Positions 13,201 through 24,923 are shown, numbered from the stretch's first letter. The stretch: 64,000 nt of DNA from Arctopsyche grandis (GCF_051622035.1 NC_135358.1:22696501-22760500); one strand, 5' to 3'. Program-made: numbers and translations. Notes: generated by a model not told the origin, from the sequence alone.

Positions 13201-16200
13201 GAGTCATATGAACACACAATATTTTGTGTCGAAAATTTATGAGATTTTCACAGTTTTGTGATTAGATTGCAAAAAGCATTGTTTATATATACATATGTAC
13301 ATATTATGATTCCGCACATTGGTAAATGATAAAACGTCTTACACGAAACATGTATGTTTCCTTTTTTTCATACCTTTTTTATCTTTAATTTATACCAGGA
13401 AGGCCCAATGTGCCTTCCTGGCCAGAAAACATTGTACATTTGATACAAATATTATTAGTATTATAAAAAGTACATAAATACATATCAATTAATTTCCACA
13501 GAGACGTCTATGGTCAAATTTTAAATTTGCAGCATTTTAAAAAATTCAGTGAAATTCAGTAAATATATATGTATATCAATTAACATATATGTACATAGAC
13601 ATTTATGGTCAAATTTGTAAATTTGCAGCATTTTATACAATTCAGAAAAATTCTAGATTGCTCGAGATTTTGCGAGAAAATAAGTACGGTTGCCAATCTG
13701 TTGGAACCGTTTCAATGAAAATCAGATAAATTGGCAAACTCTGGTAGGAAATGATCGCCCTGGAGTCGCAAATCCAAGATCTGGCCAGCAGAAACTAGGG
13801 GGATTTGAACCCGTGACCACTTTGTTGAAAGCATTATATGCTAACAACTAGTCTATTCTGCCGGTATATAGCATATACAGAATGAATAGTTTACACACAC
13901 ATACATATGTACGTATATAAATAGTAGAGGCAGTGGCATTCCAGTTAAGATACTCAAGTTGTAATTTAACTTGGAATCAGACTCACATATTGTACATTTA
14001 TAGCATACATTTATTATATTATACATACATGTACCTGCGTGAACTTGAATCATACCATATCGAATGCTTGTACGGCCTCGTTTTCAAATCCACCTTTTAT
14101 TAACACTACTCAAACCAATAATCATATGTACATATATATGTATGTAGTCGAGACTTAAATATATAATATATTTTATATCCTTCGAACTTAAATAGACATT
14201 GACACTCGAAGCATTGACTCATAAAAATTTTCCTTAAACAATAATGGCAGAACAAATATTGCACTTGTTTGTACATAAGTATATAGTACATAGTCATATG
14301 AAGTTATTTATTTTCCCCACTGTCTGCTTACATTTTTCCGTCTGATTTTTACTTTATCTATGTACGTAGTAACAATAGATTAAGTTTTGTGATCATGGAA
14401 AATTCGAACTAGAGATTTTGACTGATTCGAACTCAGAATCAATCACTGGTCACGTTTTCATGATCTAGAAAAAATGTGTGTTTGTCTGTGTGTGTATTTT
14501 GGGGATTTTTTGAACACTGTTAGTCCTATCGAACTGAAACTTAGTATCGGTTACTGAAATTTTTATCGAAACGACGTAATTTTTTTTCAAATTTTTAACT
14601 TGACCGAAATGGTACCTCCTCTTATAGGTGTCCCCATTTTTTAAGTTTTTGAATTCAATTATCTTCCAAGCCGCTAACTGATCCGACTGAATTTTTTTTA
14701 TATGTTTTAGAAATTATAATATTTATAACCTAATACTTTTACTCTAGAGAATCGAGGTATTTCTCAGAAACCTTTTGGTTTGTTGGACTGAAATTTCATA
14801 TCTAGAAATTTAAGCTTAATACTAAGTTATGTATAAAATTTGGTAAGGATCCGTCAACCGGAAGTGGCAGTTTACTCTTGTTCGATTTTTCTTCCACTAT
14901 TTTTTCGACCCTTTAGACATGTGTGCTCTTCACGAAAAGATTCAAGTATGTATAATTCTTGTTTCAATGTGATGAAAACAAAAAAAAAATCATTAAATTT
15001 AAAAAACTGGAAGTAGAATTTTTTTCCTCTTAGAAAAGTCAAAAATGTTTTGACCACAATTCTCTCCACACCACCCTTAACGTATCAAGCTCAAAATTTA
15101 TATAATATATGTATTCTTTATGTTCTAACTTAGAATTGGTAAGGCTTTGGTCAGAATTCGTAAACCGGAAGTAGTATTTTATTTTAAACAATATTTCATT
15201 ATTTTATTTTATTTTGACCTTTTAAATTAATTTAATTTTCTTGTTATTTATTGTGTATAATACTGAATAATTTTCAAACAAAATCCGACACCTGGAAGTA
15301 GAACATTTTTTATTGTGCAAGTTTCCATACTTTGCGCATAATTTGTATCGAAAATGCTGTCATAGCTATTAGTATTTCGTAATGCTGCCGGTATGTGTGA
15401 ATGTGTCTGTACGGTTCAATATCGAATTTTGTTTTGTGACCTTCTTACATTCCTCAAATACATAAATAAAATCATGGGTTGATCACATTCGAAATTTTTT
15501 TTATTATCAAATACGTAAGCCTGTTAATTGTGAAATTAACAGGCTTTTTTTAAATATTGATAAATGTAGTATTGTTAGATTCAGTAGAAAATCTACCAAT
15601 TTTGTTTTTGACTATAAAATTAATAATGTTCTATTGTCGTCTAAATCCATTATTAAAGACCTAGGCATTTTTTTCGATGAAAAACTTACATTTATTCCTT
15701 ATATTGATTGTCACTAAAAGTTCTTCAAAAATCCTAGGCTTTGTTATAAGAAATTCAATTCATTTTAACAATATTAACACAATTAAATTATTATTTTTCT
15801 CATTGGTAAGAAATCGACTTTAATAAAATTCGCCAATATGGTCCCCTAATTCACAGGTACATAGTAATTCCATTGAGAGGATTCAGAATAGATTTATTAG
15901 ATTCATTGATTTTAATTTTTTTACAAAATCTGACCCTGTCACCAACAACTATATTAAATTGAATATGATCAAACTTTGTGACAGGAAATAGTCAATGATT
16001 TATCATGTCTGTTAGGTGTACTCAGCGGAGTTATGGACTGTAGTGAATTAGTGGACCTCATAAATTTTCATACACCGGGGAGATTTACCAGATGCAACTA
16101 TTTATTCCACATCAAAAATTATGCCACTAGTTATAAAAAAAATTCAACGTTACCCCGACTCCATAAACTGGGAAACGAATTTAGCCAATTTGATTTTTTT

Positions 16201-19200
16201 AATATACATAAGTAAAAATATTTGCATCATCATTTTTCTAATTTATACAAATGCTAAATGAATTTCATTTTATTTTTTTAATTAATTCATTTTTTTATTC
16301 AATTGGTTTTAAAAATCATATTTTTTTTCTTTTCTTATATTAATATTGTGCTTTTTTGTGTATTATTTATTGTTCTATGTATTATTATTATGTATGTTCT
16401 ATATTAATATTTTTCAATGGTCCTTGCGGCCGTATATAAAATAAAATAAAATAAAGTTAGTGCCTACTTCATATGATATTAGCAATTGTATTCAATTGCT
16501 TTCGTCTCGTCTTCAGAACAATCGATAGCAACAGTTTTAGCAGATGTGTTACACATTCATGATATGCGTCTCGCAATTCGCTCTCGCAATTCGCTCTCGC
16601 ATGCTCCGACAAGTATGTAGTCCAAAAAAACTAAATGAAAAGAAAAACTAGACAGCGAAACTTTAATTATAACCGTTAGACTTTCCAAGTTTAAATTTAA
16701 AGTATCTATAGATTTTTACGCTTTCAGCTGCCGTTCTTGCGATGGCGAATAGCTTCTTCAATGTCAGTTCAATGTCGATGGGTTTCAACTGATGTACTTA
16801 AGAGAACCTTTTATGTGGTCGTCAGCCTTCAATAGATCGTTAATTGTATTGACTACTTAATTTAAATCAATTGTCTTGTTCTTCACAATAAAATAAACAA
16901 TAGAATTTCAATAATAAAAAAAGTTTGATTAGATTTTTGTATTTAAATATAATGTACATATATAAAAGGTGTATTTTCATATTTCAACTAAATTGTTTTA
17001 AAAAAATGTGTATATATATGTATGTATAATATTAGGGAGCATCGAAAGCAGCGAATTTTAAATTATGATTTTCACAAACTTGAATGGGAATATATGCAAA
17101 TGAATGCAAATATATTTTTTAGAATTTATATATCATTTTTGACGGATTCCCCATTGGTACAGAACACCTTTTTCAACTATAGGTATTTCCTAATGGCTTG
17201 TATTTTTGGGGTCAGAATTTTTATGCAGGGTCAGAATTTATATTACACTGGTCAGAATTTTTGCTAAACGGTCAGAATTTATACTAAATGGTCAGAATAC
17301 ATCGGTCAGAATAAATATTAGATGGACAGAATGTTTATTAATTGGTCAGAATTTATATTAAATGGTCGGAATTTTGTTGACGCATGGTCAAAATATTTTT
17401 TTTCGGTTGGCAATAGCGTTGTCGTTGTAACGCTGAATATATGCCATTTATGTATAATAAACCAACTTATAACAATAACAGTTCATACGATATTTCTTTA
17501 AAGTGTACAGGAATCGCCAAAATTCGAGTATTTAGCCATCATAACCTACAATGTCAAAATCGTTCTCAGAAATGAATTATATATTAAATATTTGTATAAC
17601 ATGCATATGAATGTATATCTTTTAATGTGATGCAATAATTAAAAAATTGTATTTAATGCATAAGTTTTCTACTAAATTTTATTTTTGTGATTTCAATAAC
17701 TGTCAAAAGATACAAAAAATATATTATTTTGAACTTGTATTCGCATATTTTCTCGTTAGGAATACTTGTTTTATATACTACCACCATTCATTATAAATAT
17801 TTATTTTTTATTCTGATCGTCCTACATTGTTATTATGATCGTCCTACATTTTTATTCTGACCATGAATAATATATTATATGTAATTCTGACCACGAATAT
17901 TATAGTTCTGACCAAAATGGTAATAATATTTTGACAAAGACTCGGATTTTATTCTGACCATATAAGGTGATTTAAATTCTGACCATTTAATTTAACCTTT
18001 CCAAATTTTCCAAAATTAGTTGTTTTCAATGTACCCTAGTTCATACATGTATGTACATACATATACACATAAATATATGTATTTATTATGAATAATATCC
18101 GATTCATCCATAGTTATTGGGTGAACGAGCTAAATGTAAAAATTCAACATTCACACCAAATTACGTAACCCTGATGAATATTTTCGCAATCGACCTTCCG
18201 CTGAAAAGCTATAAAGTCAAGACCATCTTTGCTCGGCTTAAGGCCAAAACGTTATTTGAGCTACTTTTACTAATCATTAGATACATCGAAATAATTTCAA
18301 ATACCTAATTTTTTTAAAGCGAAAACACTCAAAACATATATGTTCATACCTAGATTTATATACACATATATTTATACAAACATATGTTATATATCTGTAT
18401 TAGCTGGCTAGATATACTCGAAAATAAGTTGATTAATCGCCCTGGTTGGTGTTATTACGACTTTAATACATAATATGTACATATGAATGTATATACTTGG
18501 AATGGAAAAAATTCAATTAAATTTTTTTTCGGATTCAGATTGTACATACATATGTATGTATATATGTATGTATGTTTCTATTATACAATATGTATTTTTC
18601 AGACAATTTGCAAACTAGTGTACATACCTTTCCTAAACATACCTTAATTTCAGTTTTTTACACGAAAATTCAGCGAATCGAATGAACAACAAATTATGGT
18701 ATTTATTTTATTGGGAAGCACAATTTATCATCGTAAATAATTGCTAATTTGAATTGAGTTCTAAAAAACCTTGAATTATTTTACAAATATTTATATAAGT
18801 GTTATTTTTATATTTAAAATAGGAATCCAAAAGCTATTTCATAATTAGTACTCACACGTGAAAAAAAAACTATATGAAGGTCTTGTAAAACTAAAAATAT
18901 TTGCTTTGTCGATTAGCTTGAAAATGTGCTAGTTGTACAAATTGCTTTATTTTTAAATGATAGCAACTTACATTTTTCGTCAAGAATAAAAATAACAAAT
19001 CTTCATAAACAATCGATTTTTAAACCAACTAAATAATATAAAACAAAATTTTAATATAATTTAAAAAATATTAGCGTACACATTTGTATATTCAATTTGC
19101 ACACATATAATCACATTAATATAACTAAAAAATGCAAATTATTTATTTTCAAAATTAGCACTACTCGATTACAAACTTCCGTACAGATATTTTTGACAAA

Positions 19201-19264
19201 AAAATTATCATCTAACGATTCATTGATTTTACCTTCAACTCAATTTATGCCATAGAAATAAAAC

Positions 19265-19309
<45 letters not shown>

Positions 19310-21200
19310 AAATGATTAATAAAAATTTGCAGATGTGTCGGTCACCAATGATGGTAGCATGCCATTAACATACAAAATATACTGGATTATATACAACATA
19401 GCGCTACCGAACGCATTCTACATATCGGCAATGTATTGGGGACTCATTCACGACCGTAAGGTTTTTATAAGCACACTCTTATTTTATTAATTACCATATA
19501 TATAATGATTGTGGAATAATTTTAAAAATTTTCCAGCCAATAACAAGGAGGCACATGGATCACTACCTCTGAATTACATGACTCACGCTGGTAATTCAGT
19601 GATTGCATTCCTGGAGCTGCTGCTGGGGGGACCCCCTTCTAGGCTACTACATTTCGTGCAACCTTTAGCTTTTGGACTAATTTACATGGTCTTCAACATT
19701 CTCTATTGGGCCTTTGGAGGAACAGATCCGTAAGTTCACTCCTACTTATTTTTCTTTACTAAAAACCCATCGAATATTTTTCAGCACCGAATTTTTTTAT
19801 TTCAAATTTTATATATTACATTTATACAATCATCGCAACATTGAATTTTAGAAAAGTTGTTTTTGATCTGTGACTATTTTAAAAATGTGCCAAAATTTTG
19901 TACGTGCAAACATATTGATTGTTTTTCCGAGTTTTATTTGGATATTTATCTATTATTACTTCATTCGGTTCACTACTGTCAATAGTACCGTTCCCGTTCC
20001 CGTTCCCGTTCCCGTTCCCGTTCCCGTTCCCGTTCTCATTCCCATTCTCGTTCCCGTTCCCATTTGTCGGAAAAACGCAGGCAGCGAACACATTTGAAAT
20101 TATTGCGTTGCAATGATACTCATTCCCGTTTTTCCCGTTTCCGTTCCCGTTTTTTTCACAGTAATCTTCCCGGACATGCACACAACAAATCCTGAAAGTT
20201 TCATCGTAATCGGTTCAGTGGTTTAGCAGCCTATTCGAGACACACACACACAGACATTCATTTTTATATATATAGATTTTTTTCGGTTTATTAATGTTAT
20301 ATGGAGTTTACATTGGGTCCAATTAATCATTAATTGTTTTATGGTCATTAGGGATGTGTAAAATGATTTGGAAAACCAATGAATGATAGCATTGCCTATG
20401 TATGTAAATACAATATTACAGTAATGTACAAACATATATGTAAGAAACGTATTTGTGATAGCAAAGTCATAAGTTTGTATGCTTTTTACTTATAATTAAA
20501 CCCCTTGATAAGATTTCTACATGCTGATAAGACTATAATAGCTGGTAAAATGATTATTACCGTAGCTTATCTAGCACTGGCCCACGTATACAAAAATTAT
20601 ATGTAAAAATGTATCTTAAAGTATAATGCAAAATTAATAGCTTTGGAAATCTTCGCAACGGTCTGCGACCCACGGTCAATGACAATAAAAGTGTGGTGCG
20701 CAAGCCAATTTGGCACCGCCTCCAAATGGCACACCGAATACTTCCGATACTCTAACATACATACTCGAATACATTTTTAAATTACGCAATAAATTTAAGC
20801 AAAATATTTTCGGAAGGATTAGCCTGATTATACATTAAGTATGTATCTGAGATGTTGGATAATAATAAACGCCAAAAAGCAAATATTCAATCGATTGTTT
20901 GAGATAATTATATAAAATAGTAAATAAATTAAAATTTTCTTTTTCAGAAAAGGACACTCGTGGATATATGAAGCACTACAATGGGAAAACCCCGGCAGGT
21001 CAACTGCATTGATATTCATCAGTGCCGCGCTGCTAATTTTGTGCCACATTCTGGTAACGGCGATTGCTGGTCTACGAAGTCGATTATCCAGAAAGTTCAG
21101 AGAAAAGTCGAAGTCTGCAAGTAGTGGTTCTATTTGGGTGTCGCACACACCATACTATACGGGAACTTCAAATAAATCCTTCATCACGGACGCACCTTAG
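9949..21200 (+). CDS. rost-like: Rolling stone-like multipass membrane protein (four coding exons)
   Basis: Exons 9949-10282, 19333-19455, 19537-19729 and 20948-21200 join in phase to 300 codons ending in TAG; all introns are GT-AG. The protein has about six hydrophobic segments (residues near 41-62, 72-96, 128-150, 164-180, 186-210 and 232-256). It carries the signature of the rolling stone family: a W-F-x-Y-x-T-H-W-G block in exon 1, YWG in exon 2, and YW-x-F-GG-T-DP followed by IYE.LQW in exons 3-4. Drosophila rolling stone is a plasma-membrane protein needed for myoblast fusion; family members in other insects are often uncharacterised, so the role here is inferred. The start at 9949 is the first ATG of the frame; a second lies two codons later. 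The length fits the family. The 9.05-kb first coding intron is loaded with transposons. An ATTAAA near 21340 is a possible poly(A) signal. Confidence 0.85.
10444..11052. mobile_element. hAT-type non-autonomous element in intron 1
   Basis: The left end reads CAGTTGCGTCGTTAGGG and the right end, in reverse complement, CAGTGGCGTCACGC. Subterminal words (TGGTGCGG, GTGTCACC) are also mirrored. The flanking 8-bp sequences are GTCGTTAC (10436-10443) and GTCTTTAC (11053-11060), a target duplication with one mismatch. An 8-bp duplication and CAG-initial ends are hallmarks of the hAT superfamily. No transposase remains in the 609 bp. Confidence 0.75.
11061..13380. other. Intron 1, AT-rich, nothing recognised
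   Basis: Only microsatellite tracts (for example 12010-12035 and 13070-13100) and short chance frames were seen. The opposite-strand frames at 12434-12679 overlap each other and show no motif. Confidence 0.4.
13395..13421. repeat. Short perfect inverted repeat
   Basis: A 10-bp stem CCAGGAAGGC (13395-13404) and its exact complement (13412-13421) are separated by a 7-base loop. It lies within AT-rich intronic DNA. It may be the terminal hairpin of a decayed transposon; no function is claimed. Confidence 0.6.
13480..13608. repeat. First unit of a two-copy tandem repeat
   Basis: The block GTCTATGGTCAAATTT.AAATTTGCAGCATTTTA..AATTCAG occurs at 13506-13550 and, slightly changed, at 13603-13650. 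The spacing is about 97 bp with a TATG-rich spacer. The second copy runs into the SINE that follows and may be part of its tail. Confidence 0.5.
13610..13858 (-). repeat. tRNA-derived SINE, copy of the 4.4-kb element
   Basis: On the minus strand a B box GGTTCAAATCC (13801-13811) is preceded by CAAAGTGGTCACG and followed by a tail (GACTCCAGGGCGATCATTTCC, then a GTTTGCCAATTTATCTG-like block) that matches the + strand SINE at 4418-4720. The two copies differ by many substitutions, so both are old. Confidence 0.7.
14381..15400. repeat. Dispersed repeat family R, copy 1
   Basis: About 1 kb with blocks shared with 21.9-22.2, 23.65-24.92 and 25.95-26.4 kb. Examples are CACGTTTTCATGATCTAGAA, TTGGGGATTTTTTGAACACT, TCGAACTGAAACTTAGTATC, CCGTCAACCGGAAGTGGCAG and CATAATGCTGCCG-like ends. 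CCGGAAGT words recur along it. It has no long open frame. The family is unidentified; it may be the non-coding part of a large transposon. Confidence 0.7.
15519..15544. repeat. Perfect 11-bp inverted repeat followed by T run
   Basis: GCCTGTTAATT (15519-15529) and its complement (15534-15544) flank a 4-base loop and run into TTTTTT. In a bacterium this would look like a terminator; here it sits at the 5' edge of a LINE fragment in an intron. Confidence 0.6.
15545..16455 (+). mobile_element. Jockey-type LINE, 3' fragment
   Basis: Conceptual translation shows the block after the RT active site of Jockey-like elements: SIIKDLGIFFDEKLTF near 15645-15690, then a LGFVIRN block and an ERIQNRFIRFIDF-like block near 15880. 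The C-terminal segment (16033-16215) ends in TAA. Stops and shifts break the frame (for example near 15710 and 15820), so it is a pseudogene. The 3' end is a run of AAAATA units at about 16436-16455. It is inserted in the sense orientation of the host gene. Confidence 0.75.
16456..17150. other. Intron 1, nothing recognised
   Basis: A short tandem of CTCGCAATTCG units lies at about 16569-16600. The rest is AT-rich with no supported gene. Confidence 0.4.
17205..18000. mobile_element. Element with inverted clusters of a 9-bp subterminal box
   Basis: The left part (17210-17395) contains about ten spaced copies of GGTCAGAAT or one-mismatch variants, all in the same orientation. The right part (17812-17995) contains about eight copies in the opposite orientation (ATTCTGACC). 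About 420 bp of AT-rich DNA separates them. Inverted subterminal arrays of a short box are typical of transposase-binding sites of DNA transposons. Exact ends and target duplication were not found, and no transposase is present. Confidence 0.6.
18001..19266. other. Intron 1, AT-rich, nothing recognised
   Basis: TATG/TACATA tracts lie near 18045-18085, 18345-18390 and 18540-18575. No gene or transposon end was recognised. Confidence 0.4.
19268..19306. repeat. TA dinucleotide microsatellite
   Basis: An uninterrupted run of TA units lies about 30 bp upstream of the exon 2 acceptor. Confidence 0.9.
19333..19455 (+). CDS. rost-like: Rolling stone-like, coding exon 2
   Basis: The acceptor is TTTGCAG and the donor CACGACC|GTAAGG. 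The exon is 123 bp with phase 1 at both ends and encodes the third membrane segment with the family YWG motif. A 36-bp TA repeat lies just upstream in the intron. Confidence 0.85.
19537..19729 (+). CDS. rost-like: Rolling stone-like, coding exon 3
   Basis: The acceptor is TTTTCCAG and the donor AGATCC|GTAAGT. It encodes N-N-K-E-A-H-G, the fourth and fifth membrane segments and the conserved GG-T-DP turn. The intron before it is only 81 bp. Confidence 0.85.
19987..20160. repeat. CCCGTT hexamer microsatellite in intron 3
   Basis: Pure units from 19987 to about 20035 are followed by degenerate units to 20065 and a second short cluster at 20125-20155. The repeat keeps all three frames free of stops on both strands, which explains the misleading open frames over it. 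Confidence 0.85.
20180..20280 (+). mobile_element. 3' end of an insect non-LTR-type element
   Basis: The words GAAAGTTTCATCGTAATCGG, TTCAGTGGTTTAGCAGCC, the run of ACAC and the TATATATATAGAT end form a 3' terminus that recurs widely in insect genomes as the tail of RTE-like or related non-autonomous elements. That family assignment is from general knowledge. Confidence 0.5.
20948..21200 (+). CDS. rost-like: Rolling stone-like, last coding exon
   Basis: The acceptor is TTTTTCAG. It encodes GHSWIYEALQW, the last membrane segment and a basic, serine-rich C-terminal tail, ending at TAG 21198-21200. Confidence 0.85.
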
Positions 21201-21608
21201 ACAAATTCATGCTCAAACTCAACCAAAAACTGTGATATCAGTGATATAATATAATTCGTTTAATAATTCAATAATTTATATAATATTAGTGTTCAACGTC
21301 TATTTACTACAATTTGATTGTAATTATTTATAATCTTATTATTAAAATGTGTGAAATTCATTCATGTCGTTGTTCGATCAATTTTAATATACTTAAAATT
21401 AAAAAAAATTACATACCCATATGTACATATAAATATGATTATAATGTATATTTAAAATGTACATATGTATGTATGTATATGTATTAAATTTACGTATTAT
21501 TATTATTTCATTTTTTATTTCTTTAATTTATGATGCCATTACGGGATTTACCCCTGTGCAACACCCTGTTCATACAAATGTACATATGTATATTTTATTT
21601 TATTATAC

Positions 21609-21830
21609 ACTAGTTGTTTTACCCGGCTTATACCCAGTATTTGTAATATAAACAACTTAAACATGGCGAATCTAATAGTAAATATTCATTTGTTTTTTTA
21701 TTAATCGAAAAAAAATAATATTCAACCATTCGAATCATCGTCGTAGAAACTGACGTGTTTTCGATTCAAAAATACTTACAAACTTACAAAGTTTCTTTCG
21801 AAATTATATATTAGATTTATAAATGAATAC
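21609..21830 (+). mobile_element. Short insect repeat starting ACTAGTTGTTTTACCCGGC
   Basis: The block starting at 21609 resembles the 5' ends of common insect repeats of the form ACTAG...TACCCGGCTT. It ends near a TATATTAGAT word. It lies about 400 bp downstream of the rolling stone-like stop codon. No coding capacity. Confidence 0.45.
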
Positions 21831-21884
21831 CAGAAATGAAGAGGTCGCAAAAAATTTAAAATCGATTTTATGACAGAAATACAT

Positions 21885-22218
21885 ATAATATATAAATGAA
21901 GATTAAGCTTAATAAAAAGTTATGTTTAAAATTTTGTAAGCATCCGTCAACCAGAAGTGGCAGTTTACTCTTGTTCGATTTTTCTTCCATTATTTTTTTT
22001 GACCCCTTAAACATGTGTGTTCTTCACGAGAAAATTCGAGTATTGTATCAATGTAATGAAAATAAAAAGAAATTATTAAATTTAAAAAACCGGAAGTGGG
22101 ATTTTTTTCCTCTTAGAAAAGTCAAAAATCTTGTGACCACAATTCTTTCTACACCACCCTGAACGTATCAATCTCAAAATTTATTGGTTAGGCTTTGGTC
22201 AATTCCTAAACCAGAAGT
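21885..22218. repeat. Dispersed repeat family R, copy 2 (partial)
   Basis: It matches the central part of copy 1: the block CATCCGTCAACCAGAAGTGG, the TTGTTCGATTTTTCTTCC block, ACATGTGTGTTCTTCACGAG and CCACAATTCTTTCTACACCA. It is interrupted on the right by the RTE-like LINE. Confidence 0.7.
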
Positions 22219-23650
22219 AGGAAGTGGATGATAGCCTAGCTAATAGAAACCTGTATTTAGTTACGTACAATATAAGAACGTTATCAAGTGAAGGAAGTGT
22301 GCTTGCATTAGAGAATGAATTAGAAAATATCAAATGGGATATAATAGGACGGAAACAACAAAATCAAATAATTCTAAAAAGTGGTAACTGTCTCTACTGG
22401 AGAGGATACAATTGGTAGAATAGGAGGAGTAGGCTTTCTGATTAATAAGAAAATATAAAGAAATATTATAGAAATAAGCGACATATTATAACGTATATGC
22501 TATGTATGTAGTATTAAAAATTTCAAACAGGTACACGTGTCAAATCTTCCAAGTGTATGCCCCCACATCTAGCCACCCATACTAGGAAATATAAGATTTC
22601 TACAAAAAACTACAGGGAGCATACAATAGAAGTCGTCATCATTTTAAAATAATTATGGGCGACTTAAACGCAAAAAACGGACAAAAGACAAATACGGAAA
22701 GAGCAGTAGGCAATTTTCTTACCGGCCAAAGAAATGAGAGAGGCGATCGCCTCATAGAATTTGCAGAACTGAATTATCACTAATTCATTTTTCAGGATAA
22801 ACACAAACAATATGTGAACTTGGGAGTGAACAAAATTAACAAAAAGATGCAGTAGCACTCTAGATTTCGCTCAACTAAGGTATAGGAAAAAGGAATTCGA
22901 ACTAGAACTAGAAAATAGATACGAGAAACTAAATCCAGAAGCAGACATCAAGGAATTGAACATTATCATTAGCTCGGTTCTAACCTCAACATGTAAGAAA
23001 TTAGGTGGATTCAGGAAACATATTAAGTTAAGCAAAATTTCAGCGGAATCAAAAAACTCAATTAAGCATAAAAGGAATTTAGATAGAGACATTAATGATC
23101 AATACTAAAATCTAGTAAATAAAGAAATTTAAAAAAGAATAGTGAGGGATATCAGGGATTTTACAGGGACAGTAAGCTAATCGAAAATACTATTAAGAAC
23201 AACTGTAGCCGGAAAAGGTGCAAACAGGATCTTTTCTTAGGCAAAAACAGATGATTGCAATCAGATCAGAGAGAGGAGAAATAATTAGAAATAGAAAAGA
23301 GATTATAGACAGAGTTTACAAGTTCTATTCGAAGTTATACACGAACAACGAAGGACAATTTCCCGCTTCGAAAACGACACAAGGCCAAAGGTTTCCTGCA
23401 GTATTGCCTAGCGAAGTGGAGGCCGCGCTAAAAACTGCAAAAAATGGTAAAACCCCAGGGGAAGATAATATTCCCATTGACTTACTCAAATGTGGCGGCT
23501 CCCCCCCTAAATAATATCTTAGATAGGCTTTTCAGCAAATGCATCGAGAACCAAAATATACCAGAAGAATGGAACAACGCAACGATAATTTTAATCCATA
23601 AAAAAGGAGACAAAAGTGACATCAAGAACTACAGTGGTTTATAAGCTCTT
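22219..23650 (+). pseudogene. RTE-like LINE pseudogene (endonuclease and start of reverse transcriptase)
   Basis: The first frame (from about 22224) matches the start of an RTE-type apurinic endonuclease (VTYNIRTLSSEGS..., KWDIIG, LYWRGY). The GDLNAKNG block at about 22655 is the conserved endonuclease D-N motif. Later pieces read LNPEADIKELN, an RT N-terminal NRKEIIDRVYKFYSKLY block (23287-23340), EVEAALKTAKNGKTPGEDNIP (23416-23475) and IPEEWNNATIILIHKKGDKSDIKNY (23555-23630). Stops and frame changes separate these pieces, including one at 23513. The RT active site and everything beyond are missing. It lies inside repeat family R sequence. Confidence 0.8.
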
Positions 23651-24923
23651 CACAAAGATTCGAATCGATCACTGATCACGTTTTCATGATCTAGAAAAAA
23701 TATATATTTGTCTGTGTGTCTGTGTATTTTGGGGATTTTTTGAACACTGTTAGTCCTATCGAACTGAAACTTAGTATCGGTTACTGAAATTTTTATCGAC
23801 ACAATGTAAATTTTTAACTTGATCGGAAATGGTACCTCCCCTTATAGGTATCCTCTTTTTTTAAGTTTTTGAATTCAATTATCTCCCAAACCACTAACTG
23901 AATCGGTCTGAAATTTTTTATCATATGATAGAAATAATAATTTTTATAACCTTATATTTTTAAAATATTTTTATCTGAACCAGAAGTAGTACTTTTACTA
24001 TAGAGAATCGAGGTTTTTTATTTTTTTCTCAGAAACCTTTTGGTTTATTGAACTGAAATTTCATATATATAAATTTAAGCTTAATACCAAGTTATTTATA
24101 AAATTTAGTAAGTATCCGTCAACCGGAAGTGGCAGTTTACTTTTGTTCAATTTTTCTTCCACTATTTTTTTCGACCCGTTAAACATGTGTGCTCGTTACG
24201 AAATAATTCAAGTATAATTCTTGTATCGATGTGATGAAAATAAAAAAAAAATGAAGTCGGATTTTTTCTCTTAGAAAGGTCAAAAATGTTGTGCCCACTA
24301 CTCTATCCACACCCCTGAACTTATTAAGCTCAAAATTTATATTTCTATTATTTATGTACTAACTTAGAGCTGGTAGGGTTTTGGTCAGAATTCGTAAACC
24401 GGAAGTAGTATTTTTTTTTAAATAATATTTCATTATTTTATTTTGACCTTTTAAATTATTTTAATCTTCTTGATATTTATTATGTATAATCAAGATAGTG
24501 ATTGTAATTAAAAAATATAAAAAAAAAATCACTAAATTTAACGAAACGGATGTGGGATTCTTTCCTCTTAGAAAGGTCAAAAAGTTGTCGCCTGGATTCT
24601 GTCCACACCCCTGAACATTAAGCTGAAAATTTATATTTGTACTCTTTATGTACTAACTTATAACTGCTAACGTTTTGGTCAGAATTCGTAAAGTAGTATT
24701 TTTTTTTAAACAATATTTCATTATTTTATTTTGACCTTTTAAATTAATTTATCCTTTTGATATTTAATGTGTATAATAATTATACTGATTTCAAATATTA
24801 AAAAAAAAAAATTGAACAAAATCCGACAACCGAAAGTAGAACTTTTGTCTTGTGCAAGATACATTTGCGCTCAATTTGTATCGAAAATGCTGTCTTAACT
24901 ATTAGTATTTCATAATGCTGCCG
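23651..24923. repeat. Dispersed repeat family R, copy 3
   Basis: It opens with the same block as copy 1 (CACGTTTTCATGATCTAGAA, then TTGGGGATTTTTTGAACACT) and proceeds through the same order of blocks to CATAATGCTGCCG at 24911-24923. A segment around 24290-24420 is repeated at 24590-24720 (TTTATGTACTAACTTA..., GTCAGAATTCGTAAA), so there is an internal tandem duplication absent from copy 1. The right end is cut by the hAT element that starts at 24924. Confidence 0.7.

Noticed and set aside
15519..15550. Hairpin followed by T run, resembling a rho-independent terminator
   Set aside because: The window is eukaryotic; the hairpin lies in an intron at the edge of a LINE fragment, with no upstream gene to terminate.
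19870..20181. Open frames with PVPVPV, PFPFPF or NGNGNG repeats
   Set aside because: They are translations of the CCCGTT microsatellite in an intron.
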